A stretch of 64,000 nt of DNA from Curtobacterium pusillum (GCF_007673235.1 NZ_VDZH01000002.1:699652-763651); one strand, 5' to 3'. Numbered from the stretch's first letter, positions 50,323 through 59,365 are shown. Numbers and translations: made by a program. The notes: generated by a model from the letters alone, not told the origin.

Positions 50323-52835
50323 TGCGATCCATCCGAACGAAGGACGGGCGACGCCGCCCGCTCCGCGCGACCCTGGCGCTCGTCGCCTCCCTGGCGGTCG
50401 CCGCCGGCGGCCTGACGATCGGCACGATCGCGGCGGGGAACGACGGCTCCGAGTCGGCCTCGGCCGCCGTCGCCGCGAACTTCGACCCCGGCTACATCAT
50501 CAGCGACGCGAACTTCTACAACGGGTCCGCGATGAGCGCCACCAGCGTGCAGTCGTTCCTCAACAGCGTCGCCCCGAACTGCAAGCAGCAGTCCGGCGGC
50601 CCGGTGTGCCTGAAGAACTTCGTGCAGAGCATGAGCGCGATCCCGGCGGTCTCCGGACGGTGCGCGGCGATCGCCGCCGGGTCGAAGTCGGCGGCGACGA
50701 TGATCGCCCAGGTCGGTGCGGCCTGCGGGATCAGCCAGAAGGTGCTCCTCGTGCTCCTGCAGAAGGAGCAGGGCATCGTCACGACGAACGCCCCGACGAA
50801 CTACATGTACCTGCACGCCACGGGCTTCGCCTGCCCGGACACGGCACCGTGCGACCCGAAGTACTTCGGGTTCGGCCAGCAGGTCTACGCCGCGGCGCTG
50901 CAGTTCAAGCGCTACCAGGCGTCGCCGACCTCGTGGGCGTACCAGGCCGGCCGGAACAACTCGATCCTGTACAACCCGAACGCCGCGTGCGGCCGGAAGA
51001 CCGTGTACATCCAGAACGCGGCCACCGCCGGGCTGTACATCTACACGCCGTACACGCCGAACACCGCCGCGATGGCGAACCTCTACGGCACGGGCGACAG
51101 CTGCTCGGCCTACGGCAACCGCAACTTCTGGCGGATGTACACCGACTGGTTCGGCTCGCCCACGGGCGGCTCGTCCCCGATCGGGTTCGTCGACGCCCAG
51201 AGCGGCGCAGCGGGCGGCACGATCTCGGTGCGCGGGTGGACGGCGGATCCGGACACCACCGCCCCGATCAAGGCGCAGTTCTACGTCGACGGTGTCGGCA
51301 AGGCCTCGGTGCTGGCGGACGCGACGCGAGCCGACCTCGCCGGCCAGCTCGGTGCGAACAACACGGCGCACGGGTTCCAGACCACGCTGACGGGCATCGC
51401 ACCCGGGAGTCACAACGTCTGCGTGTTCGGCATCAACGTCGGGCCGGGGGCCAACACGCTGTTGAACTGCGGCGACGTCACCGTGCCGTCCTCGGCGCCG
51501 GTCGGCAGTCTCGACACGGTCACGGGCGGCCAGGGGACCATCGCCGTGAGCGGATGGGCGCTCGACCGTGACTCGTCGGCTGCGACCGCCTACAAGGTGC
51601 AGGTCGACGGTGTCGGCGCGATCGCTGCGACCGCCGACGTCCAGCGCGCGGACATCGCGGCGAAGTACCCGGGCGCGAGCTCCACGGTCGGGTTCTCGAA
51701 GACCGTCCAGAACGTCGCAGCGGGGACCAGGACGGTCTCGCTCTGGACGCAGGACCGACCGGGCTCCGTCTGGGTCAAGGTCGCGCAGAAGGCGACCACG
51801 GTCACCGCCAAGACCGGCGCGACCGGCGCCCCGAGGGGCTCCTTCGAGTCGGCGACCGGCGGCGCCGGGACCGTCGCGCTGAAGGGCTGGGCGATCGACC
51901 CCGACACGTACGCCTCCGTGCTGTACAAGATCCACGTCGACGGGGTCGGTGCCGCGGCCGGGACCGCGAACGCCGCGCGCAGCGACGTCGCGACCGCCTA
52001 CCCGAAGTGGGGCTCGGCGCACGGGCTCGCCACGACGCTGACCGGGATCGCTCCCGGGAAGCACACCGTCACGGTCTGGTGGCAGGATCTGCCGAGCGGA
52101 ACCTACGTCAGCGCCGGCACGAAGACCGTGACCGTCGGGACCCCGCCGTCGAGCGGCGCCACCGGGGGGAGCGGCCCCGTCACCGGCGCGTTCGAGCAGG
52201 CCACCGGCGGCGCCGGGACGGTCGCGATCACGGGCTGGGCGATCGATCCGGACCGGTACGACCCGGTGCTGTACAAGATCCACGTCGACGGGGTCGGCGC
52301 CGCGGCGGGCACCGCGAACGCCGCCCGGTCGGACATCGCGTCGTCGCACCCGGGCTGGGGTTCGGACGTCGGTCTCGCCACGACGCTGACCGGGATCGCA
52401 CCGGGCACGCACACCGTCACGGTCTGGTACCAGGACCTCCCCAGCGGCACCTACGTCAGCTTCGGCACGAAGTCCGTGACGGTCACGGCGACGAGCAGCA
52501 CGAGCACCGGCAAGACCGGTGCGGTCTACGGCGCGTACGACGGCGTGACCGGGGGCAAGGGGACCGCACGGGTCACCGGCTGGGCCATCGACCCCGACAC
52601 GTTCGCTCCGGTCAAGTACAAGATCCACGTCGACGGCGTCGGGGCGACTGCCGGCAGTGCCGACGCCGTGCGCACCGACGTCGAGAAGGTCCACCCCGGC
52701 TGGGGCTCCGACGTCGGGCTGGACGTCTCGCTCACCGGCCTGACGGCCGGCAAGCACACCGTGCGGGTCTGGTACCAGGAACTCCCGGGCGGGGTCTACA
52801 AGGACTTCGGTACGAAGACGGTGACCGTCTCGTAG
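50322..52835 (+). CDS. large secreted protein with five beta repeats (hemagglutinin-type)
   Basis: An 837-residue exported protein. Signal peptide 1-50 (cleavage near SASAA). A cysteine-rich N-terminal domain (about 51-280) starts NFDPGYIISDANFYNGSAM and includes KVLLVLLQKEQGIVTT, where E149 sits in a setting reminiscent of lysozyme-like folds, and YFGFGQQVYAAALQF. Five repeats of about 105-115 residues follow (starting near 286, 392, 502, 617 and 733). Each has a GWAIDPD-type turn, a VDGVG strand and a TLTGIAPGKHTVTVW strand, and most end in a TVTV strand; repeats 3-5 are nearest. There is no sorting signal or membrane anchor at the end. Proteins like this are often labelled hemagglutinin. 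The true function is unknown; wall binding or surface display is likely. Confidence 0.8.
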   Translation: MRSIRTKDGRRRPLRATLALVASLAVAAGGLTIGTIAAGNDGSESASAAVAANFDPGYIISDANFYNGSAMSATSVQSFLNSVAPNCKQQSGGPVCLKNFVQSMSAIPAVSGRCAAIAAGSKSAATMIAQVGAACGISQKVLLVLLQKEQGIVTTNAPTNYMYLHATGFACPDTAPCDPKYFGFGQQVYAAALQFKRYQASPTSWAYQAGRNNSILYNPNAACGRKTVYIQNAATAGLYIYTPYTPNTAAMANLYGTGDSCSAYGNRNFWRMYTDWFGSPTGGSSPIGFVDAQSGAAGGTISVRGWTADPDTTAPIKAQFYVDGVGKASVLADATRADLAGQLGANNTAHGFQTTLTGIAPGSHNVCVFGINVGPGANTLLNCGDVTVPSSAPVGSLDTVTGGQGTIAVSGWALDRDSSAATAYKVQVDGVGAIAATADVQRADIAAKYPGASSTVGFSKTVQNVAAGTRTVSLWTQDRPGSVWVKVAQKATTVTAKTGATGAPRGSFESATGGAGTVALKGWAIDPDTYASVLYKIHVDGVGAAAGTANAARSDVATAYPKWGSAHGLATTLTGIAPGKHTVTVWWQDLPSGTYVSAGTKTVTVGTPPSSGATGGSGPVTGAFEQATGGAGTVAITGWAIDPDRYDPVLYKIHVDGVGAAAGTANAARSDIASSHPGWGSDVGLATTLTGIAPGTHTVTVWYQDLPSGTYVSFGTKSVTVTATSSTSTGKTGAVYGAYDGVTGGKGTARVTGWAIDPDTFAPVKYKIHVDGVGATAGSADAVRTDVEKVHPGWGSDVGLDVSLTGLTAGKHTVRVWYQELPGGVYKDFGTKTVTVS

Positions 52836-52842
52836 GTGGTGA

Positions 52843-52902
52843 CGGACAGACGGACGGGAGGCACGGTGCCAGCTGGCACCGTGCCTCCCGTCCGTCTGTC
52901 CG
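52843..52902. repeat. 60-bp perfect palindrome of the GGACGGGAGGCACGG family
   Basis: Arms 52843-52872 and 52873-52902 are exact complements with no spacer. The core GGACGGGAGGCACGGTGCC is shared with copies at 14355 and 19421-19440. It lies between the convergent surface-protein and glycosyltransferase genes, starting 8 bp after the former stop. Confidence 0.9.
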
Positions 52903-52912
52903 GTCCGTACCG

Positions 52913-54259
52913 TCAGCCGCGCTGCCGGAGCCGGCGCGCCACGCGACCGAGGCGGTCCAGCACCCGGTACTCGGCGGAGCGCGTCAGGGCCTCGTAGCGA
53001 AGCGCGATGGCATCACGTTCCGACTCGGCCGCCTGGCGGGCCGCGTCCGCGTCGCGTCGGCCACGGTCGAGGACGGCGACCGCCTCCTCCGAGACGATCA
53101 GCCGTTCGTTGATCTGGTGGACCCCGGAGCGGTGCACGTCGCGCTCGTGGGCGGTCTCGCGGAGTTCTTCGCGCTGCAGCGTCGCCCAGCGCAGGAGCGG
53201 CGCACGATCGCCGGTGCGGCCGTTCGCCCGCTCGACCGCCGCGTCGAGGGACGACCGGACCTGTTCGGCGCGGGCGGCGTAGGAGTGCCGCTCGACGACC
53301 ACGGCGTGCAGCCGCTCGACGAGGGCGTCGCGATCCGCGGTCGGCATCGCGATCGCACGCTCGAGCGAGGCCGCGTCGGTGAACACCGGCACGTCGCCCA
53401 GCCCGAGCTCGTCGAGTCCGAGCGCGCAGTCCGTGACCGGGAGGGCACCGCAGGCGAGCGACTCGTACAGCCGGGAGTTGAGCGTGCCGAACTCGGCGGC
53501 CGGCGCGATCACGTCGTCCACCACGAACGCGGCCGCGCGGTAGACCTCCGGCAGGGCGAAGTACGGCACCGCGGCGCGCAGTTCGACACCGGGGGACGGC
53601 TCGACGTGCTCGACGTTCGCAGCGAACCACACGACGGGCTCGGCGGGCGCAATCTCGAGCAGGACGTCCTGGACCCGGCGGCGGGCACCCCAGAAGTTGA
53701 CGGTCGTGACGGTCCGGTCGCTGCGCGGTGTCGGGGTGCCGGCGGTGTCGGTCGGTTCGGTCGGTTCGGTCGTGAAGAGGTCGAGGTCGACGCCGATCGG
53801 CACCACCTCGACCGGGCCGTCGTACACGGCGGCGAGGGCGTCCCGCGCGATCGAGGACGACGCCCACACGGCGTCGTACTCGGTGAGGTAGGGGAGCGAG
53901 GCCCACTGCGCCGTCCAGTTGCGCACCCACGCCACCGTCGCGGTGCCGGCCGGCACGAGACCCGGGACGAACGACTCGATCATGCTCACGAGCACCGTCG
54001 TGTCCGCCGGGACCTCCTCGGTCCAGCGGCCGATCGGCCAGAAGTCGACGCCCCAGCCCGCGGACCGGAGCGCCCGGGCCAGCCCGAGCGCGACGAACAG
54101 GTCGCCCTTGCCCTCGGTCGGGTCGTCCGTCGAGACCGCGAAGCGGATCGTGCCCCTCGGGCCCGTCGCGTGGTCGCCGCGTGCGATCGCGGCGTACTCT
54201 TCGGCGAGCGGGGACGATGCGGGGGAGGACGGGATCGAGTGGTGCGACACGAGTGCCAT
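52913..54259 (-). CDS. CgeB-like glycosyltransferase with C-terminal coiled coil
   Basis: A 448-residue protein. The GT-B like domain (about 35-345) includes KGDLFVALGLARALRSAGWGVDFWP, VVPIGVDLDLF, and the donor segment APAAEFGTLNSRLYESLACGALPVTD, close to that of the protein at 42323-44176. Residues about 345-440 are a charged helical region (RAPLLRWATLQREELRETAHERDVHR ... EAVAVLDRGRRDADAARQAAESERD) predicted to form a coiled coil. The chain ends in a basic amphipathic stretch, perhaps for membrane contact. It probably adds sugar to an envelope glycan. ATG start. Confidence 0.75.
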   Translation of the reverse strand: MALVSHHSIPSSPASSPLAEEYAAIARGDHATGPRGTIRFAVSTDDPTEGKGDLFVALGLARALRSAGWGVDFWPIGRWTEEVPADTTVLVSMIESFVPGLVPAGTATVAWVRNWTAQWASLPYLTEYDAVWASSSIARDALAAVYDGPVEVVPIGVDLDLFTTEPTEPTDTAGTPTPRSDRTVTTVNFWGARRRVQDVLLEIAPAEPVVWFAANVEHVEPSPGVELRAAVPYFALPEVYRAAAFVVDDVIAPAAEFGTLNSRLYESLACGALPVTDCALGLDELGLGDVPVFTDAASLERAIAMPTADRDALVERLHAVVVERHSYAARAEQVRSSLDAAVERANGRTGDRAPLLRWATLQREELRETAHERDVHRSGVHQINERLIVSEEAVAVLDRGRRDADAARQAAESERDAIALRYEALTRSAEYRVLDRLGRVARRLRQRG

Positions 54260-54307
54260 TGTGCACGACCCGGACCCGACCTCAGCCGAGCGCCGTGCTG
54301 CGCCTTG

Positions 54308-54313
54308 TAGGGT
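54308..54313 (+). promoter_or_regulatory. possible -10 for the bifunctional glycosyltransferase operon
   Basis: TAGGGT about 80 nt before the GTG at 54393, in the divergent 133-bp gap. No -35 found; weak. Confidence 0.25.
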
Positions 54314-54392
54314 GATGTCGGCCGACGGGCATCCCCGACGGTCGCATCACCGATCCCTGCCGCTGGCGCGGCAGCCGCTGGAGGAACCCGCC

Positions 54393-56882
54393 GTGACAGA
54401 GCGCAAGCCGGGAGTCGTGTCCGTCGTCCTCGTGAACTACAAGGGCACGGACGACACCCTGACGAGCATCGCCGAGCTCCGCAAGCAGGACTGGCCGCAG
54501 GACAAGCTCGAGGTCATCGTCGTCGACAACGGCTCCGGTCCGGAGCACGTCGGACGGCTGAAGGCCTCCGACCTCGACTTCACCTTCGTCGACTCCGGCG
54601 CGAACCTCGGGTTCACGGGGGGCTGCAACCTCGGTGTCGAGCACTCCTCCGGCGAGATCGTCGCGTTCCTCAACAACGACGCCCGTCCCGACACCGGCTG
54701 GGTGCGCGAGGCGATGGCCACGTTCGCCTCCGGCGCGGACATCGGTGCGGTGGCCTCGAAGGTCCTCGACTGGGAAGGCGTCAACGTCGACTTCACCGAG
54801 GCCGCGATGACCTGGTACGGCATGGGCTACAAGCCCTTCGCCGGCTCCCCGGACACCGGCCGCTGGGAGTCCGAGACCGACGTGCTGTTCGGCACCGGCG
54901 CGGCGATGTTCATCCGCGCGGAGCTGTTCGAGCAGCTCGGCGGGTTCGACGACCGCTACTTCATGTTCTACGAGGACGTCGACCTCGGGTGGCGCCTCAA
55001 CCTGCTCGGCTGGCGCTTCCGGTACCAGCCGAAGTCCGTCGCGTTCCACAAGCACCACGCGTCGATGAACAAGTTCGGCGACTTCCGCGAGACGTACCTG
55101 CTCGAGCGGAACGCCCTCTTCACGCTCTACAAGAACCTCGGCGACGAGCAGCTCGCTGCGGCCCTCCCCGGCTCCCTCGCGCTCGTCGTCCGCCGCGCGA
55201 TCGGCCGCGGCGAGCTCGACTCGACCGAGCTCGACCTCCGCAACCCGGGCGACGACAGCGTCCCGACGATCCCCGTGCCGAAGACGAGCATGGCCGGCAT
55301 CTACGGCGTCGACCAGTTCGTCGAGCAGCTGCCGTCGATGACCGAGTCGCGCCGCGAGATCCAGGCGAGCCGCGTCCGCAGCGACCGCGAACTCCTCCGG
55401 CTGTTCGGCAACCGCGACGAGCCGGCGTACCCGATCGAGAACTACCTCGCCGGCTACGACAAGATCGTGCACTCGCTCGGCGTGCTCGAGGTCGGCACCC
55501 GCCGCCGCGTGCTCATCATCACGGGCGACTCCATCGGCGAGAAGATGGCCGGCCCGGCGATCCGGGCCACCCAGATGGCGAAGCAGCTCGCGACCGAGCA
55601 CGACGTCCGCGTGATCAGCCTGACCCGTTCGTCGCCGATCGACCCCTCGTACGAGGTCGTCACGGTGCCGCACCGCCACCCGCGCCAGATGGTCGAGCAC
55701 GAGGCGTGGGCCGACGTCATCATCGTGCAGGGCCACGCGCTCCGCCTGTTCCCGGTGCTCGAGTCGACGCGCAAGATCCTCGTGGTCGACGTGTACGACC
55801 CGCTGCACCTCGAGCAGCTCGAGCAGGGCCGCAGCGACGACGTCGACCAGTGGAACCGCCAGATCCTCGACGCCTCGGACACCCTGAACCACCAGCTCGA
55901 ACTCGGCGACTACTTCATCTGCGCCTCCGAGCGTCAGCGCATGTTCTGGCTCGGCCAGCTCGCTGGCTCCGGCCGGGTGAACGCCCGCACGTACTCGCGC
56001 GACGCCGACCTCCGCTCGCTCATCGGTGTCGTGCCGTTCGGCCTGTCCTCGACCCCGCCCGTGCACGACCAGGCGCGGGTCAAGGGCGTCGTTCCGGGCA
56101 TCGGCAAGAACGACAAGCTCGTCGTCTGGGGCGGTGGGATCTACGACTGGTTCGACCCCATCACGCTCGTCCGCTCGATCGCCCGGCTCGCCGAGCGCCG
56201 CCCGACCGTGAAGCTCTTCTTCATGGGCGTGCAGCACCCGAACCCGGACGTCCCGGAGATGGACATCGTCGCCAAGGTCCGTGCCGAGGCCGACGAGCTG
56301 GGCCTCACGGGCAAGCACGTGTTCTTCAACGACACGTGGATCCCGTACGAGGAGCGCGGCGCCTACCTGCTCGAGGCCGACGCCGGCGTCTCGACGCACT
56401 ACGAGCACCTCGAGACGACGTTCTCGTTCCGCACCCGCATCCTCGACTACCTGTGGGCGCGCCTGCCGATCGTGACGACCGCGGGCGACTCCTTCGGCGA
56501 CCTCGTCGCGGAGCAGAAGCTCGGCATCGCCGTGCACGAGCAGGACATCGACGGCCTGGCCGCAGCGCTCGAGACGGCGATCTACGACAAGAAGGCCCGC
56601 ACCGAGTTCATCGGGAACGTCGACCGCGTCCGTGAGCAGTTCACGTGGGAGAACGTCCTCGCGCCGCTCGTGGAGTTCTGCCGGAACCCCGTCCGTGCCG
56701 CCGACAAGTCCGTGCGGGAGACGGCGGCGCAGGTCGAGGCGCACCAGATGCGCGTCCGCGTGCCGGACCGCAAGAAGCTCTACGGCATCCGTCACGACGT
56801 CGGCCGTGCGGTGCACTACTTCCGCACCGAGGGCCCGCGCAGTGTCGCGGGCAAGATCAAGCGGCGCCTGCAGAACCGGTGA
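54393..56882 (+). CDS. two-domain glycosyltransferase (GT2 + GT-B)
   Basis: An 829-residue fusion. The GT2 domain (about 8-270) has VVSVVLVNYKGTDDTLTSI, VIVVDNGSG, ANLGFTGGCNLGVEH, FLNNDARPD (metal site) and the acceptor loop TGAAMFIRAELFEQLGGFDDRYFMFYEDVDLGWRL. The GT-B part (about 370-790) begins RRRVLIITGDSIGEKMAGPAIRATQMAKQL and ends with a donor region including YLLEADAGVSTHYEHLETTFSFRTRILDYLWARLPIVTTAGD. Such fusions can add two different sugars in turn. GTG start with GGAGGA upstream. The stop overlaps the start of a polyprenyl-phosphate mannosyltransferase-like gene (GTGA). Confidence 0.85.
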   Translation: MTERKPGVVSVVLVNYKGTDDTLTSIAELRKQDWPQDKLEVIVVDNGSGPEHVGRLKASDLDFTFVDSGANLGFTGGCNLGVEHSSGEIVAFLNNDARPDTGWVREAMATFASGADIGAVASKVLDWEGVNVDFTEAAMTWYGMGYKPFAGSPDTGRWESETDVLFGTGAAMFIRAELFEQLGGFDDRYFMFYEDVDLGWRLNLLGWRFRYQPKSVAFHKHHASMNKFGDFRETYLLERNALFTLYKNLGDEQLAAALPGSLALVVRRAIGRGELDSTELDLRNPGDDSVPTIPVPKTSMAGIYGVDQFVEQLPSMTESRREIQASRVRSDRELLRLFGNRDEPAYPIENYLAGYDKIVHSLGVLEVGTRRRVLIITGDSIGEKMAGPAIRATQMAKQLATEHDVRVISLTRSSPIDPSYEVVTVPHRHPRQMVEHEAWADVIIVQGHALRLFPVLESTRKILVVDVYDPLHLEQLEQGRSDDVDQWNRQILDASDTLNHQLELGDYFICASERQRMFWLGQLAGSGRVNARTYSRDADLRSLIGVVPFGLSSTPPVHDQARVKGVVPGIGKNDKLVVWGGGIYDWFDPITLVRSIARLAERRPTVKLFFMGVQHPNPDVPEMDIVAKVRAEADELGLTGKHVFFNDTWIPYEERGAYLLEADAGVSTHYEHLETTFSFRTRILDYLWARLPIVTTAGDSFGDLVAEQKLGIAVHEQDIDGLAAALETAIYDKKARTEFIGNVDRVREQFTWENVLAPLVEFCRNPVRAADKSVRETAAQVEAHQMRVRVPDRKKLYGIRHDVGRAVHYFRTEGPRSVAGKIKRRLQNR

Positions 56883-57631
56883 CCGGAGCAGCTCCCACGG
56901 CCCTCGTCGTCGTCCCGACGTACGACGAGGCCGAGAACATCCAGAGCGCCGTCCGAGCGATCCTCGAGGCGGTCCCGACGACGCACGTGCTCGTCGTCGA
57001 CGACGGCAGTCCCGACGGGACGGCCGACCTCGTCCGGGCGATGGCGGGTGACGACGATCGCGTGCACCTCATCGAGCGCAGCGGCAAGCTCGGCCTCGGG
57101 ACGGCGTACGTCGCCGGGTTCCGCTGGGGGCTCGAACGGGGCTACCCGGTGCTGGTCGAGATGGACGCCGACGGGTCGCACCCGGCCGACCGGCTCGCCG
57201 CGCTGATCGGCGCCGTGCAGGACGACGAGACCGTCGCGCTCGCCATCGGGTCCCGCTGGGTCCCCGGGGGCTCCGTGGTCGACTGGCCGCTCCGGCGCGA
57301 GGTCCTCAGCCGTGGCGCGAACACCTACGCCCGGATCGCGCTCGGCGTCGGCGTGCGTGACGTCACGGCGGGGTTCCGGGCCTACCGTGCGGACACCGTC
57401 GCGCGCATGGACCTGGCGTCGGTCGACTCGAAGGGCTACTGCTTCCAGGTCGACATGACCCTGCGTGTCGACGACCTCGGTGGACGCATCGTCGAGGTGC
57501 CGATCCGGTTCCGGGACCGCGTGCACGGCGTCTCGAAGATGAGCGGTTCGGTCGTCGGCGAGGCCATGCTGCGCGTCACGCAGTGGGGACTCCAGCGGCG
57601 CTTCGGCCGCCGGCGGCACACCGCGCGCTGA
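56879..57631 (+). CDS. polyprenol monophosphomannose synthase-like GT2
   Basis: A 250-residue DPM1/Ppm1-type enzyme. ALVVVPTYDEAENIQSAVRAIL, VLVVDDGSPDGTADLVR, LGLGTAYVAGFRWGLERGY and the metal site VEMDADGSHPADRL are diagnostic. VTAGFRAYRADTV and YCFQVDMTLRV follow. No membrane segments, as in the catalytic half of mycobacterial Ppm1. It transfers a hexose, probably mannose, from GDP-mannose to polyprenyl phosphate. That product feeds GT-C enzymes such as the multi-spanning proteins in this region. GTG start overlapping the previous stop. Confidence 0.9.
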   Translation: MTGAAPTALVVVPTYDEAENIQSAVRAILEAVPTTHVLVVDDGSPDGTADLVRAMAGDDDRVHLIERSGKLGLGTAYVAGFRWGLERGYPVLVEMDADGSHPADRLAALIGAVQDDETVALAIGSRWVPGGSVVDWPLRREVLSRGANTYARIALGVGVRDVTAGFRAYRADTVARMDLASVDSKGYCFQVDMTLRVDDLGGRIVEVPIRFRDRVHGVSKMSGSVVGEAMLRVTQWGLQRRFGRRRHTAR

Positions 57632-57692
57632 CGGCCGCGCGCGGCGCGGCGCGGCGCGCGCGTCGCGCTGCGCCCACCGGCTGGTCCGCAGT

Positions 57693-57921
57693 GTGCGAGG
57701 TTCCGCGCACGGTGGGACCGTCCGAGCCTCGCACCCCGCGCGGAACCTCGCACCGTACGTCGCCGTCGCACCGTGCGAGCCACGGGCGGACTGGAGGCGC
57801 GTGGCGGCGCCGCCACGCGCCTCCAGTCCGCAGCGTGCGAGGTCTCGTGCACGGTGCGAGCCGCGTGGGCCCGCACCGTGCGCGGAACCGCGCACCGTAC
57901 GTCGCCCTCGCACCGTGCGAG
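57693..57921. repeat. two 87-bp modules flanking a perfect palindrome
   Basis: Modules 57693-57779 and 57835-57921 are the same length. They share GTGCGAGGT at the start, GCGCGGAACC in the middle, and a 30-base end that differs at one position (57750-57779 versus 57892-57921). Module 1 also folds on itself (57693-57708 with 57738-57753, perfect 16 bp). The 46-bp palindrome 57786-57831 sits between them. The 341-bp gap has no supported gene. Confidence 0.85.
57786..57831. repeat. 46-bp perfect palindrome of the GGACTGGAGGCGCG family
   Basis: Two 23-base arms, exact complements with no spacer, containing GGACTGGAGGCGCGTGG on each strand. Central part of the array at 57693-57921, between convergent genes. 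Confidence 0.9.
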
Positions 57922-57972
57922 GGCGCACCGTGCGAGAGCGCGACGTGACGCAGCTCCGGCGCGCAGCGCTCG

Positions 57973-59274
57973 TCAGGTGCGCGGCAGGTGCCGCCGCCAG
58001 GACCGCCGTCGGGCCGCGATCACCAGCACGGCGACGAACACCATCAGACCGGCGCCGTGCAGCAGGTAGCTCTCGGCTGCGCTCGTCACCCCGAGGAGCA
58101 CGAGCACCGCGGCCGGCCACACGTACGCCACGCCCGGGAACGTCGTCGCGGTGACCCAGGCCCGGGCGAACGCGAGCAGTGCCGTGACGCCGAGGATGAT
58201 CGTGCCGGCGAGGCCGATCTGCAGCCAGGCGTCGACGAACGCGTTCAGACCTGAGGTGAACCGGGCACCGGCGGGGTCGATGAAGGTGACGTAGGGGACG
58301 ACGGCCTCGTGCGGCCAGGTGCCGACCCACCCCCAGCCCTGGATGGGGTACTGCCCCACGAAGACCCGGATCTGCGACCACAGGTCGACGCGGGTCGCGG
58401 TGCCGCCGGCCGCGCCGATCTCGGCGAGGACCCGGTGCCGGGCGAGCACGCCGACGACGAGCATGAGCAGCACGAACCCGCCGAGCACGCCGTTCACGAC
58501 CGGGCGGGTGGTCGGTCGGGCGTGCCGCAGGGACCAGAGCGCGAGGGCGGTCACGGCGAGGGCGATCATGGCGAGGCCGGTGATGGGGGACTGCACGAGC
58601 ATCAGCGCGATGACGGCGAGTGCGGTGGAACCGATCGCGCGCCACATCGTCACCGAGCGGGTGAGGAACTCGACGACGAAGGTCACGAGCGCCATCGCGG
58701 CGATGAACCCCATGAAGTTCCGGGTCCCGCCGACGCCCTGGATCGGCCCGCCGTAGGCGATGTTCCCCTGGATGCCGAACGCGGGGATCGGGGTGTCCAG
58801 GACGAGGCCGGACAGGACCTCGAGTCCGAGGGCGACGACGAGCAGGATCCGGAACGCGTCGCCGGAGGCCCGGATCACCTGCACGAGGTCGCGCCCGAGG
58901 GCGAGGTACAGTCCGAGCCCGATGAAGCACACCGTGCCGACGAGTCCGCGGAGCGCCACCCAGGAGTACTCGCTCCAGAGCACGCTCAGCGCGCAGTATC
59001 CGACGAAGGCCATCAGCGACAGCGGGAGCACGCCGTGCCACTCGATCCGGTACCGCTGGCCGAGCAGGCTCAGCCCGGCGAGGACGAACAGGGAGACGAG
59101 CACCGCCCAGACGCCGGCGCGGCCGACGAGGGCCTGGACGGTGGGCTGTCCGAAGGCGAACAGGACGATGACGGTGGCGAGTGCCTGGCTGAACCGGCCG
59201 CCGGCGGAGAACCCGATCCAGGCGGAGAGGTAGCGCCTGGCGAGCACGCGCTTCGTCAGCCGTCCGTCCGTCAC
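57973..59274 (-). CDS. O-antigen ligase/polymerase-like membrane protein
   Basis: A 433-residue protein with about eleven to twelve hydrophobic segments. The large outer loop near residues 300-360 contains RVDLWSQIRVFVGQYPIQGWGWVGTW, the Wzy_C/WaaL-type pattern (R near a G-x-G-W). Such proteins join polymer chains to each other or to a lipid/wall acceptor. A second member lies at 60768-62174. GTG start. The downstream gap holds the palindrome array. Which of the two is polymerase or ligase cannot be told from sequence. Confidence 0.82.
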   Translation of the reverse strand: MTDGRLTKRVLARRYLSAWIGFSAGGRFSQALATVIVLFAFGQPTVQALVGRAGVWAVLVSLFVLAGLSLLGQRYRIEWHGVLPLSLMAFVGYCALSVLWSEYSWVALRGLVGTVCFIGLGLYLALGRDLVQVIRASGDAFRILLVVALGLEVLSGLVLDTPIPAFGIQGNIAYGGPIQGVGGTRNFMGFIAAMALVTFVVEFLTRSVTMWRAIGSTALAVIALMLVQSPITGLAMIALAVTALALWSLRHARPTTRPVVNGVLGGFVLLMLVVGVLARHRVLAEIGAAGGTATRVDLWSQIRVFVGQYPIQGWGWVGTWPHEAVVPYVTFIDPAGARFTSGLNAFVDAWLQIGLAGTIILGVTALLAFARAWVTATTFPGVAYVWPAAVLVLLGVTSAAESYLLHGAGLMVFVAVLVIAARRRSWRRHLPRT

Positions 59275-59350
59275 CCGTCCATCTTGGCGTACGCGCCTCC
59301 GTGCTGGGCCATCGCGGAGCGTCGATATCGCCGATGCGTGATGACTCGGC

Positions 59351-59356
59351 TACGGT
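59351..59356 (+). promoter_or_regulatory. possible -10 box of the membrane protein at 59366
   Basis: TACGGT, 9 nt before the ATG at 59366. The spacing is slightly long for a leaderless start. Confidence 0.3.
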
Positions 59357-59365
59357 CGGCGGACG

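Noticed and set aside
51180..52830. CRISPR-like repeated DNA
   Set aside because: The repeats are about 330 bp, in frame and diverged at DNA level. They are protein repeats of the surface protein.
57632..57972. CRISPR array or tRNA/ncRNA gene
   Set aside because: Only two modules, palindromic and self-complementary, no unique spacers and no cloverleaf. It fits a REP/BIME-type array better.
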